DNA from: Caldilineae bacterium
GTDB taxonomy: Bacteria; Chloroflexota; Anaerolineae; DUEN01
Reading direction: 5' to 3'
DNA: 34,639 nt
NCBI GenBank assembly: GCA_011176545.1
Contig: DUEN01000030.1
Coordinates: 1 to 34,639 of the forward strand
Each line of letters opens with the position of its first letter. Position 1 is the stretch's first letter. Made by a program: the position numbers and the translations under genes. The notes under the pieces are model-generated. The model saw only the letters and a program-made list of their open reading frames with translations, was not told where the DNA came from and searched no databases. Shown piece after piece: positions 17,213 through 25,149 of the stretch.

Positions 17213-18694
17213 TCATTGCCGCTTTGGGAAGGAGACCTCGGCGACAACGCCTTCTCCCTCGTTGTAGAGGGAGAATGTACCCTTCAGGTCGTCCCGAACC
17301 AATGTCTGGACAATCTGCAACCCCAAGCTGTTCGTCTGCTCCAAGGAGAAATCGTCGGGCAGGCCGCGCCCGTTGTCCACGATGCGGATAGTTACCGTAT
17401 TAGCGATGTTGCTGAGCTCGACCTGAATATGGCCATCCCGCTCGCCGCCATCGAACCCATGCTCCAGCGCGTTCAAAAGCAATTCGTTGAACACCAGCGC
17501 GCAGTCAGTGGCCTGATCCTCGTCCAGATAGATGCTGGGCCCACGCAGGTCGATGCGGATGCGACAGCCCGGCTTAAGCGCCACCTGCTCGATCTGACTG
17601 ACGATGCGCTGGAAGATTTCCCGGATATTGATCTGCTGCCCCTTATCATGGGAGAGGAAATCATGGATGACGGCCACGCTCCAGATGCGGTTGACGGCCT
17701 CCTCTAGTTGTTGTCTCGCCTCCTCCGTCCTGCACCGCCGGGCCTGCAACCGTAATACGGAGACGATGTTTTGCAGATCGTTCTTGACCCGATGATGGAC
17801 CTCCTGTACGCGGACGCGCTGGACGTTCAACTCCTGTTGCTTATGACGGGCCTCCGTATCGTCATGTACCAGGATCAGCGCGCCGGCCCGACGCCGATAA
17901 TTCGTCCGCCGCCCCAGGCGGTCCGCCACGATCGCGGGCAACGGCCACGGCGGATCGTATCGCCATAGCGGGATGACCTGGCGTATCCAATACCGGGTCT
18001 GCTCCTCGCCTTCCCATCTTTGACACAAGCCCGTTCGTAACGCCGTCGCGACCAGCTCGTCGTCCTTGGTTTGAAGCTCCCCCAGCCGCTTCCCGCGCAG
18101 GTCCTCCAGATAGCCCAGGTGCCGATATAAATGGGTGGCGATGCCGCTGAGATACGTAATGCGACGCTGCGCGTCGGTGACGACGATGCCGTCCCACTCC
18201 CCGAAGGGCCCCAACTGCTTAGCATCCCGGAGATCGCCACGGATGGCCATCTGTTGGAACCAGAAGAGCGCCCGCTGGAACGCTCGAGAGCGGCGACGGT
18301 GACGCTCACGTTCGATGAGATTCGTCTCGATCACCAGGGCGCCTATGGTACGCCCATCAGAGCTATAGATGGGATGCACCTCCTGGATGACGGGGGCGCC
18401 TCCCTCGGCGATCCGCTGTTGTCTCCCCGGGGTCCCTTCCCTCAACGCGCGCAGAACCAGAGGTTCATCATCCTGCGAGACGGCCCTTCCCACCAGTGAG
18501 ACAGGATGCAACGGCGAGATGGAATGCGGCTGAGCCTGAGCAACGATGACCGCGGTTCGGGCGCTCTGGCGACAATAGAGCAGGACATCAGCTCGGCTGA
18601 CGTCCGCGGTGATGGCTAGGCCGTCCTCAACTCTCTGCAGGTGTTGACGATCAGTCTCTTCCAGCCCCTGGCAATTCTTAATGACCGGATGCAT
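17213..18694 (-). CDS. pdtaS: PdtaS-like soluble sensor histidine kinase (GAF-PAS-HisKA_2-HATPase)
   Basis: 493 residues without membrane helices. The N-terminus (about 15-128) fits the PdtaS-type GAF domain (LAITADVSRADVLLY). A PAS-like region spans 160-285 (GIVVTDAQRRITYLSG). The HisKA_2 dimerisation helix contains EVHHRVKNDLQN (phospho-His 300/301), and the ATPase domain has the N box NELLLNALEHG and the G1 box DNGRGLP. This layout matches mycobacterial PdtaS, a constitutively active kinase switched off by ligand (copper/NO has been described there). It lies immediately before the ANTAR regulator gene in the same direction, the standard partner. The ATG at 18694 has a weak ribosome-binding site. 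The signal in this organism is unknown. Confidence 0.9.
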   Translation of the reverse strand: MHPVIKNCQGLEETDRQHLQRVEDGLAITADVSRADVLLYCRQSARTAVIVAQAQPHSISPLHPVSLVGRAVSQDDEPLVLRALREGTPGRQQRIAEGGAPVIQEVHPIYSSDGRTIGALVIETNLIERERHRRRSRAFQRALFWFQQMAIRGDLRDAKQLGPFGEWDGIVVTDAQRRITYLSGIATHLYRHLGYLEDLRGKRLGELQTKDDELVATALRTGLCQRWEGEEQTRYWIRQVIPLWRYDPPWPLPAIVADRLGRRTNYRRRAGALILVHDDTEARHKQQELNVQRVRVQEVHHRVKNDLQNIVSVLRLQARRCRTEEARQQLEEAVNRIWSVAVIHDFLSHDKGQQINIREIFQRIVSQIEQVALKPGCRIRIDLRGPSIYLDEDQATDCALVFNELLLNALEHGFDGGERDGHIQVELSNIANTVTIRIVDNGRGLPDDFSLEQTNSLGLQIVQTLVRDDLKGTFSLYNEGEGVVAEVSFPKRQ

Positions 18695-18744
18695 CTTCGC
18701 TCATGCCTTTGCATCCTCGCGCGCTTACATACGCAATATACAGC

Positions 18745-18772
18745 AAAAGCCGACGGCTTACAAGCCATCGGC
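18745..18772 (-). terminator. Intrinsic terminator after tRNA-Pro
   Basis: On the minus strand an 11-pair stem (GCCGATGGCTT / AAGCCGTCGGC, one G-U pair) is followed at once by TTTTGCTGT. It lies 90 bases downstream of the tRNA and 50 bases upstream of the pdtaS start, and should end the tRNA transcript. Confidence 0.75.
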
Positions 18773-18862
18773 CCGGAACGGCTTAGGGCGGTATGATGAC
18801 CACCCGGCGATCTTGTGCCCGCCCCCTTGCCATACCCGGGGTAGGGCAAGACATCCGTTCAG

Positions 18863-18936
18863 TCGGGGCGGGCGGATTTGAACCGCCGACCACTTGAACC
18901 CCATTCAAGTGCGCTCCCTGGCTGCGCTACGCCCCG
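18863..18936 (-). tRNA. tRNA-Pro (anticodon GGG)
   Basis: A full cloverleaf of 74 bases reads on the minus strand. The acceptor stem CGGGGCG pairs with CGCCCCG, the D stem GCGC/GCGC encloses AGCCAGGGA, and the anticodon stem CTTGA/TCAAG holds the loop ATGGGGT with anticodon GGG. The T stem GGCGG/CCGCC holds TTCAAAT, and the discriminator base is A. The C1-G72 first pair is typical of bacterial tRNA-Pro. The 3' CCA is not encoded. Promoter and terminator flank it, so it is an independent single-gene unit. Confidence 0.96.
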
Positions 18937-18947
18937 ATGGTGCACGC

Positions 18948-18976
18948 ATTATATCAGAAGGGCTTGGAAATGGCAA
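18948..18976 (-). promoter_or_regulatory. Promoter of the tRNA-Pro gene
   Basis: Minus-strand TTGCCA (18976-18971) and perfect TATAAT (18953-18948) are spaced by 17 bases. The expected start is near 18941, five bases before the mature tRNA 5' end, so the 5' leader is very short. Confidence 0.8.
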
Positions 18977-19042
18977 ATGATTCTCGCAATCCGATACATC
19001 GCATGGGAGACGCAGGAGACGGGCTAGACCCCTCGATCGGAT

Positions 19043-19070
19043 TTGACAGGGAGGCGAGCGCGCATACAAT
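19043..19070 (+). promoter_or_regulatory. Strong promoter for the DUF6062-like gene
   Basis: A perfect TTGACA (19043-19048) and TACAAT (19065-19070) are spaced by 16 bases. Transcription would start near 19077, exactly where the structured leader begins. It is back to back with the tRNA promoter, 66 bases apart. Confidence 0.8.
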
Positions 19071-19076
19071 AGACGT

Positions 19077-19165
19077 GCCAGATGACGACCACCAGGGATC
19101 ATGGGATAGCACGGATGGCCTCTACCTGCCCGGTCAAGGGTAGAGGCTTTTTATTGTCATCTGGC
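19077..19165 (+). promoter_or_regulatory. Structured 5' leader RNA enclosing an intrinsic terminator
   Basis: The predicted transcript begins with GCCAGATGAC (19077-19086), whose perfect complement GTCATCTGGC lies at 19156-19165, immediately after the U-tract of the terminator. The 69 bases between hold an intrinsic terminator plus about 30 unassigned bases (19087-19117). So the leader can either end early or fold into one long structure whose closing 10-pair helix forms only if polymerase reads through. No known riboswitch class was recognised. The layout suggests attenuation of the downstream gene, or a small RNA of about 75 bases. Confidence 0.6.
19118..19155 (+). terminator. Intrinsic terminator (attenuator) in the leader
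   Basis: GCCTCTACC (19118-19126) and GGTAGAGGC (19139-19147) form a perfect 9-pair stem with a 12-base loop, followed by TTTTTATT (19148-19155). It lies about 40 bases after the predicted transcript start and 28 bases before the gene, so it must be read through for expression. Confidence 0.85.
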
Positions 19166-19182
19166 CCCCAGGGGGAAACGGT

Positions 19183-19884
19183 ATGGTGGCGAATCGGTCA
19201 ACTCACTCCCGCTCCTACGATGAGTTACTGGAGGCCCTCGGCGAGCGCGGGTGCCCCATCTGCTGGCTCGGGCGTCGCGTGAGCGAGCGCTATCTGGACG
19301 GCGTGCTCTACGAGGCGGTCAACGACCCTGGCATGCGCGAGCGATTCCGGGAGGCCTATGGGCTCTGCGAGCCCCACGCGCGGCAGTTAGCGCGGATCCG
19401 GAGCGGCAACCTGGGCATCGCCATCCTGTATCGGGACGTGCTGTGGACGCTCCTGCGGGAGCTCGGCGATGAGGAGGGGCAGCCGCGACGGTACATCCCA
19501 TGGCCGCGCGCGACCGCGGAGCCCTTCTCCTGGGAGGACCGGTTGGTCCCTCGAGGGCGCTGCCCAGCCTGTGTCCAGCAGGAAGAGATGGAACGGATTT
19601 ACATCCATGAGCTCCTACAGCATCTGGAAGATCCAGCGTTGCACGTCGCGTTCCTCAAAAGCACCGGGCTATGCCTGAAGCACCTGCGCCGCGCGATGCA
19701 GCAGGCAGGCAAAGATCAGCAGCGACAGGCGTTGATCGAGATGCAACGCACGGTCTGGCGACAGCTGGTAGCGGAGCTGGACGAGTTCATTCGCAAACAT
19801 GATTACCGCTTTCGAGATGAGGGGTTCGGCCCGGAGGGGGATAGCTGGTTGCGGGCACTCATCGGCCTCACCGGGGCGATTTGA
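19183..19884 (+). CDS. DUF6062-like protein with two CPxC / CxxH modules
   Basis: 233 residues. Two similar halves each hold a CPxC pair and a later C-x2-H: GCPICWLG (Cys24, Cys27) with LCEPHARQL (Cys62, His65), and RCPACVQQE (Cys127, Cys130) with LCLKHLRRA (Cys164, His167). This CCCH pattern could bind zinc or an Fe-S cluster in each half. The pattern and size fit proteins annotated DUF6062 in Chloroflexota and some Firmicutes, which have no known function; that label is from memory. The ATG follows a GGGGG tract by 7 bases. No signal peptide or membrane helix is visible. Expression should depend on read-through of the leader terminator. The stop overlaps the region of the next gene's start. 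Confidence 0.75.
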   Translation: MVANRSTHSRSYDELLEALGERGCPICWLGRRVSERYLDGVLYEAVNDPGMRERFREAYGLCEPHARQLARIRSGNLGIAILYRDVLWTLLRELGDEEGQPRRYIPWPRATAEPFSWEDRLVPRGRCPACVQQEEMERIYIHELLQHLEDPALHVAFLKSTGLCLKHLRRAMQQAGKDQQRQALIEMQRTVWRQLVAELDEFIRKHDYRFRDEGFGPEGDSWLRALIGLTGAI

Positions 19885-19901
19885 GTTGTAGGGGCGTGGA
19901 C

Positions 19902-21428
19902 ATGTTCTGGCATCGCTGGCATTGGCTTAACGACATCGTGTTACCCGTGCTGGTCGCGGTGATGCGGCTGTGCTGGCTCTGGCCGTGGTTGCAATTTATC
20001 CAGCGGGGACTGGCCCCCGACCATCAGGGGGCCATCCTCTCGCCCTGGATGATCGTCGGCCTGCTGTTGGGCGCCATGGTCATGGCGCGCTGGGTCTTGA
20101 GCCAGGGATATACCCTGACGCGGGCACGGGTCTGGATAGCCAGCGCGGGGATCGGGACGATCCTCCTCTCACTATGGTGGTCATTCGCCCGGGAGGGCTA
20201 TCCTCTTTGGGATGTACGATGGCTCCTCGCCCTGGGATGGCAGCTGAGCCACTGGCAGGATCGCGTGCCCCTCGCGTTCATCGCCCTGCTGGTGGGGGCC
20301 TATCTCTGGCTGCGCGGCGTGCTGGATGGACGCCAACCCCCGATACACGAGCACATCTGGGGTTCCTTCATCGCTGGTTTCCTGACCCTGGCCTTCCTCC
20401 TGTTGGTCAGTTCAACTCACCCAAGTGGATTACCTTCGGGCACTGAGCGATGGATCTTGGCCTTCTTCGCCGTGGGCATGGCGGCGCTGGCGCTTTCCAG
20501 CTTGGAGATCGCCCTGCACTCTGGGGAACGGAAGAAGGAGATGCGGCCGCGCCTCAGCCGATACTGGCTGGCCAGCGTGCTTTCCGTGATCATCGCGCTG
20601 CTCAGCATCGGGCTCCTGCTCAGCGCGATCATCACGCCAGAGACGCTGCGATGGGTACTGGGCTGGATATCCGCGCTGCTGAAGATCGCGGGCGTGGTGT
20701 TATACTATGTGATCTTTGCGATCACGTATGTCGTCTTCCTATTCCTCTCGCCGCTCTTCCAGTGGCTGAAGTCGATGCTCAACGCGGCTCCCCGATCTGA
20801 GCCGATCAAGTTGCCGGATTTTCAACAACAGTTGGAGGAAGTCTCGCAGCGCCCAGGTGCAGGGATGCCCCCCGCGGTGGGCGAGGCGGCGCGTTGGTTG
20901 GGGATCCTCGGACTCATCCTGGTCATCGGCCTGGCCTTCGCCCTGGCGCTACGCCGCTTCTGGAGCAGGGAGACGGAGGAGGTCGAGGAGACCAGGGAGC
21001 TGATCTTCTCGCGAGATCTCGTGGGAGAACAACTCGCGTCGCTGTGGCGCCGCTGGCGAGAGCGCTTCCGACGGACCTCACGCAAGGCGATGAATCCCTT
21101 CCTGCCCCTGGATGGCGAGTCGCAGCCTCGACGGGCCATCCGCGCATTGTACCAGGCGCTCCTGGCGATGGCGAAAGAGCGGGGATATCCCCGAGGCCGG
21201 GGACAGACGCCCATGGAATATCAACAGACGTTGAGCGCGGTGCTACCCAACGCGAGAGCCCCCCTGGCCATCATGACCAGGGGATATATCCAGGCCCGCT
21301 ACGGCGTGAGAGAACCCTCCACAGAGCAGGTCGAGGAGGTGCGACGCGCCTGGGATCGCGTGCGCATCATGATCAGAGATTTAGATGGCCAGAAGCAGCG
21401 TCAATCTGACGAATCCGAGTCTTGTTGA
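19902..21428 (+). CDS. Multi-spanning membrane protein with C-terminal DUF4129 domain
   Basis: 508 residues from the ATG at 19902 (a TTG seven codons upstream overlaps the previous stop). About eight hydrophobic helices fill the first 300 residues, and another lies near 340-360 (WLGILGLILVIGLAFALAL). The C-terminal cytoplasmic part (AIRALYQALLAMAKERGY ... QTPMEYQQTL ... YIQARYGVREPS ... WDRVR) is the DUF4129 pattern, often found with transglutaminase-like proteases or MoxR/DUF58 gene sets; those partners are not here. The function is unknown. The last 56 bases overlap the end of modC on the other strand. It is probably co-transcribed with the DUF6062-like gene, 17 bases upstream. Confidence 0.8.
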   Translation: MFWHRWHWLNDIVLPVLVAVMRLCWLWPWLQFIQRGLAPDHQGAILSPWMIVGLLLGAMVMARWVLSQGYTLTRARVWIASAGIGTILLSLWWSFAREGYPLWDVRWLLALGWQLSHWQDRVPLAFIALLVGAYLWLRGVLDGRQPPIHEHIWGSFIAGFLTLAFLLLVSSTHPSGLPSGTERWILAFFAVGMAALALSSLEIALHSGERKKEMRPRLSRYWLASVLSVIIALLSIGLLLSAIITPETLRWVLGWISALLKIAGVVLYYVIFAITYVVFLFLSPLFQWLKSMLNAAPRSEPIKLPDFQQQLEEVSQRPGAGMPPAVGEAARWLGILGLILVIGLAFALALRRFWSRETEEVEETRELIFSRDLVGEQLASLWRRWRERFRRTSRKAMNPFLPLDGESQPRRAIRALYQALLAMAKERGYPRGRGQTPMEYQQTLSAVLPNARAPLAIMTRGYIQARYGVREPSTEQVEEVRRAWDRVRIMIRDLDGQKQRQSDESESC

Positions 21429-22578
21429 TGAGGCGTGCCCTGAGGGACACATAATCGGAAGTGAGCGTTTCCCGCTGGTCAGGATGGGATGTGAAGAGAT
21501 GAATCACCTCTGGCTTCAACGAGAGACGCCGCCGTTGTCCCACTCCAAGCTCAAGTCGCAGAAAGACAGGATGGGCGAGACGGACATAGAGGATCGGCCC
21601 ATCATCGGGGTTCTGCGTGATCACGCGCACCCGCAACATGTGATCGAACCCTTGGGGCTCGTCCGCCTCGATGACCCCTTCGATGACGTTATGAGCCACG
21701 CTGGGGCGCAATGGGCGATCCTCCCGCACGAACATGATCTCCTCAGGGCGGATACCAAAGGATACTTCCTCGCCCACGCGATGGGAGGCTTCCGGGACCA
21801 ACAACTCACCGCCAGCCCATCGTACCCGTAAGCCCTCAGATGAGCGGGTCACCACGCGGCCGCGAAACACATTCCGCATCCCCACGGCGAGGGCGACCTC
21901 CGGGGTGGCCGGATGACGGAACACCTCATCACGGAGGCCAGATTGGACCACACGCCCTCCAGCTAATACCACGATGCGTTGAGCCAGGCTATAGGCTTCG
22001 GCCAGGTCATGCGTCACCAGCAAAGTCGGGATGTTATAGCGCGACTGGATCTGCTGGAGTTCGCGGCGTAAGTGCTCACGCAGAGGGGCATCCAGGGCGC
22101 CCAAGGGCTCATCCAACAACAGGACATCGGGTGAGATCACCAAGGCGCGCGCCAGAGCGACCCGTTGCTGTTCCCCGCCTGACAGCTCCCCAGGCCGACG
22201 ATGCTCTAACCCTTGGAGGCGCATCAATCGGATCATCTCCCGTACTCGCTCGGCGCGTTGTGACCGTCCGAGACGGTGCAACCCGTAGGCGATGTTGTCG
22301 GCCACGCTCAGGTGGGGGAACAGGCCGTAATGTTGCGGCACGTATCCCACTCGTCGCTTCTGGGGCGGCAAGTTGATTCCCGTCTCGCTGTCGAACCAGG
22401 TGCGCCCCCCGATGACGACGTGTCCTGCATCTGGCCGAAACAGCCCGGCGATGGTGCGTAAGGTGATGCTCTTCCCCGAGCCGGACGGCCCAAACAGGGC
22501 GGTTAGCTCCGCCCCGGCCTGGAAGCGGATATCCAGCTCAAGATGCGGCAGAGCATGGCTCACGTGAACGTCAAGCAC
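21373..22578 (-). CDS. modC: Molybdate ABC transporter ATP-binding protein ModC
   Basis: 401 residues. Walker A GPSGSGKS (30-37), Q loop in YVPQHYGLFPHLS, signature LSGGEQQR (132-139), Walker B VLLLDEP (152-158) and H loop THDLAEA are all intact. The C-terminal 150 residues form a TOBE/MOP-like domain (NVFRGRVV ... FGIRPEEIMF), which would bind oxyanion. The last 40 residues after the TOBE region are an extension whose coding DNA overlaps the convergent DUF4129 gene. The start is GTG, six bases after the modB stop. With ModA and ModB it imports molybdate (or tungstate), clearly serving the molybdoenzyme encoded upstream in the same direction. Confidence 0.9.
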   Translation of the reverse strand: MLDVHVSHALPHLELDIRFQAGAELTALFGPSGSGKSITLRTIAGLFRPDAGHVVIGGRTWFDSETGINLPPQKRRVGYVPQHYGLFPHLSVADNIAYGLHRLGRSQRAERVREMIRLMRLQGLEHRRPGELSGGEQQRVALARALVISPDVLLLDEPLGALDAPLREHLRRELQQIQSRYNIPTLLVTHDLAEAYSLAQRIVVLAGGRVVQSGLRDEVFRHPATPEVALAVGMRNVFRGRVVTRSSEGLRVRWAGGELLVPEASHRVGEEVSFGIRPEEIMFVREDRPLRPSVAHNVIEGVIEADEPQGFDHMLRVRVITQNPDDGPILYVRLAHPVFLRLELGVGQRRRLSLKPEVIHLFTSHPDQRETLTSDYVSLRARLINKTRIRQIDAASGHLNL

Positions 22579-22584
22579 GTTCTC

Positions 22585-23244
22585 CTATACCCTCGCCCGC
22601 TGTCCCAATGTTCGTATCATGACCAGCAGTACCAGCGCGACGGCGGTGAGCAGTAGGACCAACCAATTAGCCCGGGCCTGATCCCCCGCCTGTACCGCGT
22701 CATAAATAGCGATCGGCATCGTCTGTGTGCGCCCTGGGATGTTGCCTGCCACCATGAGCGTGGCACCGAATTCACCCAGCGCCCGGGCGAAAGCCAGCAC
22801 GATGCCAGCCAGGATCCCCCGCCAAGCCAAAGGCAGTGTCACCGTGAAGAAGATCGCCACCTCCGATCGCCCCAATGTGCGCGCCACGTCCTCAATTTCC
22901 GAGGCCACGCTCTCCATGGCCGCGCGGGTTGATTGTACCACCAATGGCAGCACCACGATAGCGGCGGCGATCACGGCCCCACGCCACGTGAAGACCAACG
23001 GTATGCCGATCGCGCCTAGCCAACGGCCCAGCGGACTTCGCTGCCCGAGCGCGACCAGCAGGTAGTATCCCAGGACGGTGGGCGGCATGACCATCGGCAG
23101 TCCCGTCAACGCGTCGACGATCTGCAATAACGGGTGGCGGCGTCGGGCCAGCAGACGGGCGAGCAGGACCCCGGTCACCAGGGCAATCAGCGTGGCCAGG
23201 GAGGCCACCCTCAGGGATAGCCACATGGGTTGCCAGACGCTCAT
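22585..23244 (-). CDS. modB: Molybdate ABC transporter permease ModB
   Basis: 219 residues with five or six membrane helices. The cytoplasmic EAA-type loop is visible as [21 protein letters not shown], followed by [32 protein letters not shown], a hallmark of ModB/CysT permeases. [14 protein letters not shown] is also typical. The ATG overlaps the modA stop (ATGA, 23241-23244), so translation is coupled. It forms the transmembrane channel as a homodimer with ModC. Confidence 0.93.
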   Translation of the reverse strand: MSVWQPMWLSLRVASLATLIALVTGVLLARLLARRRHPLLQIVDALTGLPMVMPPTVLGYYLLVALGQRSPLGRWLGAIGIPLVFTWRGAVIAAAIVVLPLVVQSTRAAMESVASEIEDVARTLGRSEVAIFFTVTLPLAWRGILAGIVLAFARALGEFGATLMVAGNIPGRTQTMPIAIYDAVQAGDQARANWLVLLLTAVALVLLVMIRTLGQRARV

Positions 23245-24062
23245 GGTTCCTCCGGCAACAAGAAACCGTATCGTTGCAGGATAGCGCGCCCCGCGGTCCC
23301 AGTCACGAAGGCGACGAAGCGTCGCGCTAATTCAGGATGTCGGCTGTCTCTCAATATCACCAGCGTCTGGTTGAGCGGATCATGCAATTCAGTAGAGATT
23401 GGCGTGTAGTCCACCTCGGGCACGTCGGCGATGGAGAGCGCCACGATCCCCACCGGCGCGTCGCCAATCTGCACGAATTGTAGCGCCTGCCGCACGTTCT
23501 CGCCCATCACGATTCGCGACCGCACCTGCTCCCACAGCCTCCTCCGCTCTAGGGCCTGATAGGCGGCCAGCCCATAGGGCGCGTGATCCGGATTGGCGAT
23601 AGCGATGGGGCCTAATGACGGATCGGCCAGATCCTCCAGGCGCTTTACCGAAGCGCCACGCTCACGGTTGACCACCAGGGCCAGGCGTCCTCTCGCATAC
23701 ACTCGCCTGGTATCGAGAAGGACGAAACCTCGCTCGGCCAGCCGGTCAACATACGCCTCATTGGCCGAGGCGAACACATCGAACGGCGCCCCATTCTCGA
23801 TCTGTTGGGCTAGCTGGCCGCTGGAGCCAAAGGATATCGTCACGGAGGTCCCCGTTTCCTCCTCAAACGCACGCGCTATGTCATCAAAGGCTCCGCGGAG
23901 GCTTGAGGCCGCGGCGACCATGAGCGTCGGTCCTATATCCGAACCCGACGTGCTACATCCGTTAGCCAGGATGCCGCCGATGAAGGCGATCAAGAGGATC
24001 AGGAGCGGTAGGGGCACGGCATGCCGTGCCTCTCCTTTCGCAGAACCGCGGCGCCGCTTCAC
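23241..24062 (-). CDS. modA: Molybdate-binding lipoprotein ModA
   Basis: 273 residues from GTG at 24062, seven bases after GGGAG; the longer reading would translate through a perfect palindrome and has no Shine-Dalgarno. The signal sequence (basic KRRR start, [16 protein letters not shown] core) ends in LANGC, a lipobox with Cys36, so the protein is membrane-anchored outside the cell. [51 protein letters not shown] and [21 protein letters not shown] are ModA motifs; the Ser residues in the first two contact the oxyanion. It heads modABC and lies downstream of the TorD-like gene in the same direction. Confidence 0.92.
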   Translation of the reverse strand: MKRRRGSAKGEARHAVPLPLLILLIAFIGGILANGCSTSGSDIGPTLMVAAASSLRGAFDDIARAFEEETGTSVTISFGSSGQLAQQIENGAPFDVFASANEAYVDRLAERGFVLLDTRRVYARGRLALVVNRERGASVKRLEDLADPSLGPIAIANPDHAPYGLAAYQALERRRLWEQVRSRIVMGENVRQALQFVQIGDAPVGIVALSIADVPEVDYTPISTELHDPLNQTLVILRDSRHPELARRFVAFVTGTAGRAILQRYGFLLPEEP

Positions 24063-24075
24063 CCTTCTTCTCCCA

Positions 24076-24118
24076 AGTGGTTGCGGCGGCGCAGCAGTGC
24101 TGCGCCGCCGCAACCACT
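24076..24118. repeat. Perfect 21-base inverted repeat (dyad element) upstream of modA
   Basis: Arms 24076-24096 and 24098-24118 are exactly complementary around a single central base (24097). The sequence begins AGTGGTTGCGGCGGCGCAGC. It lies in the modA leader, ending 13 bases before the start codon. There is no U-tract, so it is more likely a REP-like dispersed palindrome or mRNA stabiliser than a terminator. A diverged copy of the GGTTGCGGCG half is at 33021. Confidence 0.85.
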
Positions 24119-24185
24119 CTGAACTTTGCTCTTTTCGGCACGGCGGGATAGCCACACTATAAGCTACGAGCGACTATGCGCAGTT

Positions 24186-24213
24186 ACGATACCATCCTTG
24201 CCCAAAAAGTCAA
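24186..24213 (-). promoter_or_regulatory. Candidate modA promoter
   Basis: On the minus strand TTGACT (24213-24208) and TATCGT (24191-24186) are spaced by 16 bases, between the torD-like gene and modA. The start would be near 24179, upstream of the palindrome. The match is fair rather than strong. No clear ModE-type operator was recognised in 24120-24333. Confidence 0.4.
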
Positions 24214-24333
24214 ATCGCCCATACAAGTAACCACGCCACAAACGTTTATAAAGCTACAATCCGCAAACGGCGACGGCAAAACAGTCACATTCCAAAGGTG
24301 CGCGCTCTCTAATGGCTCCAGGTGGACAATGGT

Positions 24334-24993
24334 TCACCGGTGTTGTATGTCGGCGGCAAGGAAGGCTTGGGTCATCTGGGCCAAGCCAACATAGAACCCA
24401 TGTTTTGTCCGAGACGACATCTCGCTGCATAGCTCATCCACCCATTGGCTCAGATGTTCGATCAGAAACTCCCTCTCTAACGTCAAGAAATGCCGAGCCA
24501 ATTCTTGATCCTTGGCCGCCCAGGCCTCGGCCTCGCGCGTGCATAGGAAGGCCATGAACTCTAGCTCAACGCCGATGAAGTCGGGAAGCTCGCCAGCTTC
24601 CCGGACCACCTCGGCCCCTGCCTCGGCGTATAAGCGTTGCACCTCCCTCGCCCATGGTCCCCATACCGCGCCGTCTATCACTTGCCCATCCACGATGTAT
24701 CTTCCACGATAAACGGACTCGTAAGGGCGCAGGTAATGGTCGCCAGGCACGCGAAAGAGGGCATCGTACTCCAGGCGAAGCGCCTCGGGGTCGAGGCCTG
24801 CGTCCACCGTCCTCAGAAATGGGTGAGCCGCTTCCCCGAAGACCGTCTCTATATGTTCGCGGAATTCCGGCTGGGCGAGCGCGTTTAGGAGATCCTCAGA
24901 GGGTGGCCCACCGTATAGTTGGGCCAGAAAGCGATAGATGCCCGCCCGGGCCTCGGCGATTCCTCGCTGTTCATCGAAGGAGATCGTCGTCAT
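24334..24993 (-). CDS. TorD/DmsD-family molybdoenzyme chaperone
   Basis: 219 residues, all helical. LRLEYDALFRVPGDHYLRPYESVYRGR and LPDFIGVELEFMAFLCTREAEAW are typical of the TorD/DmsD/NarJ superfamily, with the late FLIEHLSQWVDEL helix. Such chaperones bind the Tat signal and the apo-form of DMSO-reductase family enzymes until the molybdenum cofactor is inserted. The natural client is the Tat-dependent molybdopterin protein encoded two genes upstream. The ATG at 24993 has only a weak Shine-Dalgarno. The gene follows the Fe-S subunit gene after 156 bases that contain a palindrome. Confidence 0.87.
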   Translation of the reverse strand: MTTISFDEQRGIAEARAGIYRFLAQLYGGPPSEDLLNALAQPEFREHIETVFGEAAHPFLRTVDAGLDPEALRLEYDALFRVPGDHYLRPYESVYRGRYIVDGQVIDGAVWGPWAREVQRLYAEAGAEVVREAGELPDFIGVELEFMAFLCTREAEAWAAKDQELARHFLTLEREFLIEHLSQWVDELCSEMSSRTKHGFYVGLAQMTQAFLAADIQHR

Positions 24994-25088
24994 AGGAGCA
25001 CACCCAGGCTCGAAGCTCAGAGCCCTTGGTCACAAACTTGGAGCGAAGTTACCTCTCCGAGGATAGAGACCAAGCACTCACGGCTCTC

Positions 25089-25125
25089 CTGGGGTAGGCG
25101 ACGGCAATGCCGTCGCCTACCCCAG
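25089..25125. repeat. Perfect 18-base inverted repeat between Fe-S subunit and chaperone genes
   Basis: Arms 25089-25106 (CTGGGGTAGGCGACGGCA) and 25108-25125 are exactly complementary around one base. There is no U-tract. It is the same type of near-symmetric dyad as at 24076, and occupies the mRNA between two operon genes, where it could modulate the relative amounts of chaperone and enzyme. Confidence 0.85.
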
Positions 25126-25149
25126 ATCCAAGGACACTATGTGGGTCCG

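Noticed and set aside
18695..18862. A small protein gene between the tRNA and pdtaS
   Set aside because: Only short frames without a ribosome-binding site occur; the tRNA terminator occupies the middle of the stretch.
19077..19165. Resemblance of the leader (GATGGCCTCTACCTG) to the 3' part of fluoride riboswitches
   Set aside because: The 5' half of that class (GGNGATGG with its partner strand and pseudoknot) is absent, and the similar bases belong to the terminator stem. The downstream gene is not a fluoride exporter.
24063..24155. N-terminal extension of ModA from 24155
   Set aside because: It would translate a perfect palindrome into low-complexity residues, lacks a Shine-Dalgarno, and places the lipoprotein signal too far from the N-terminus.
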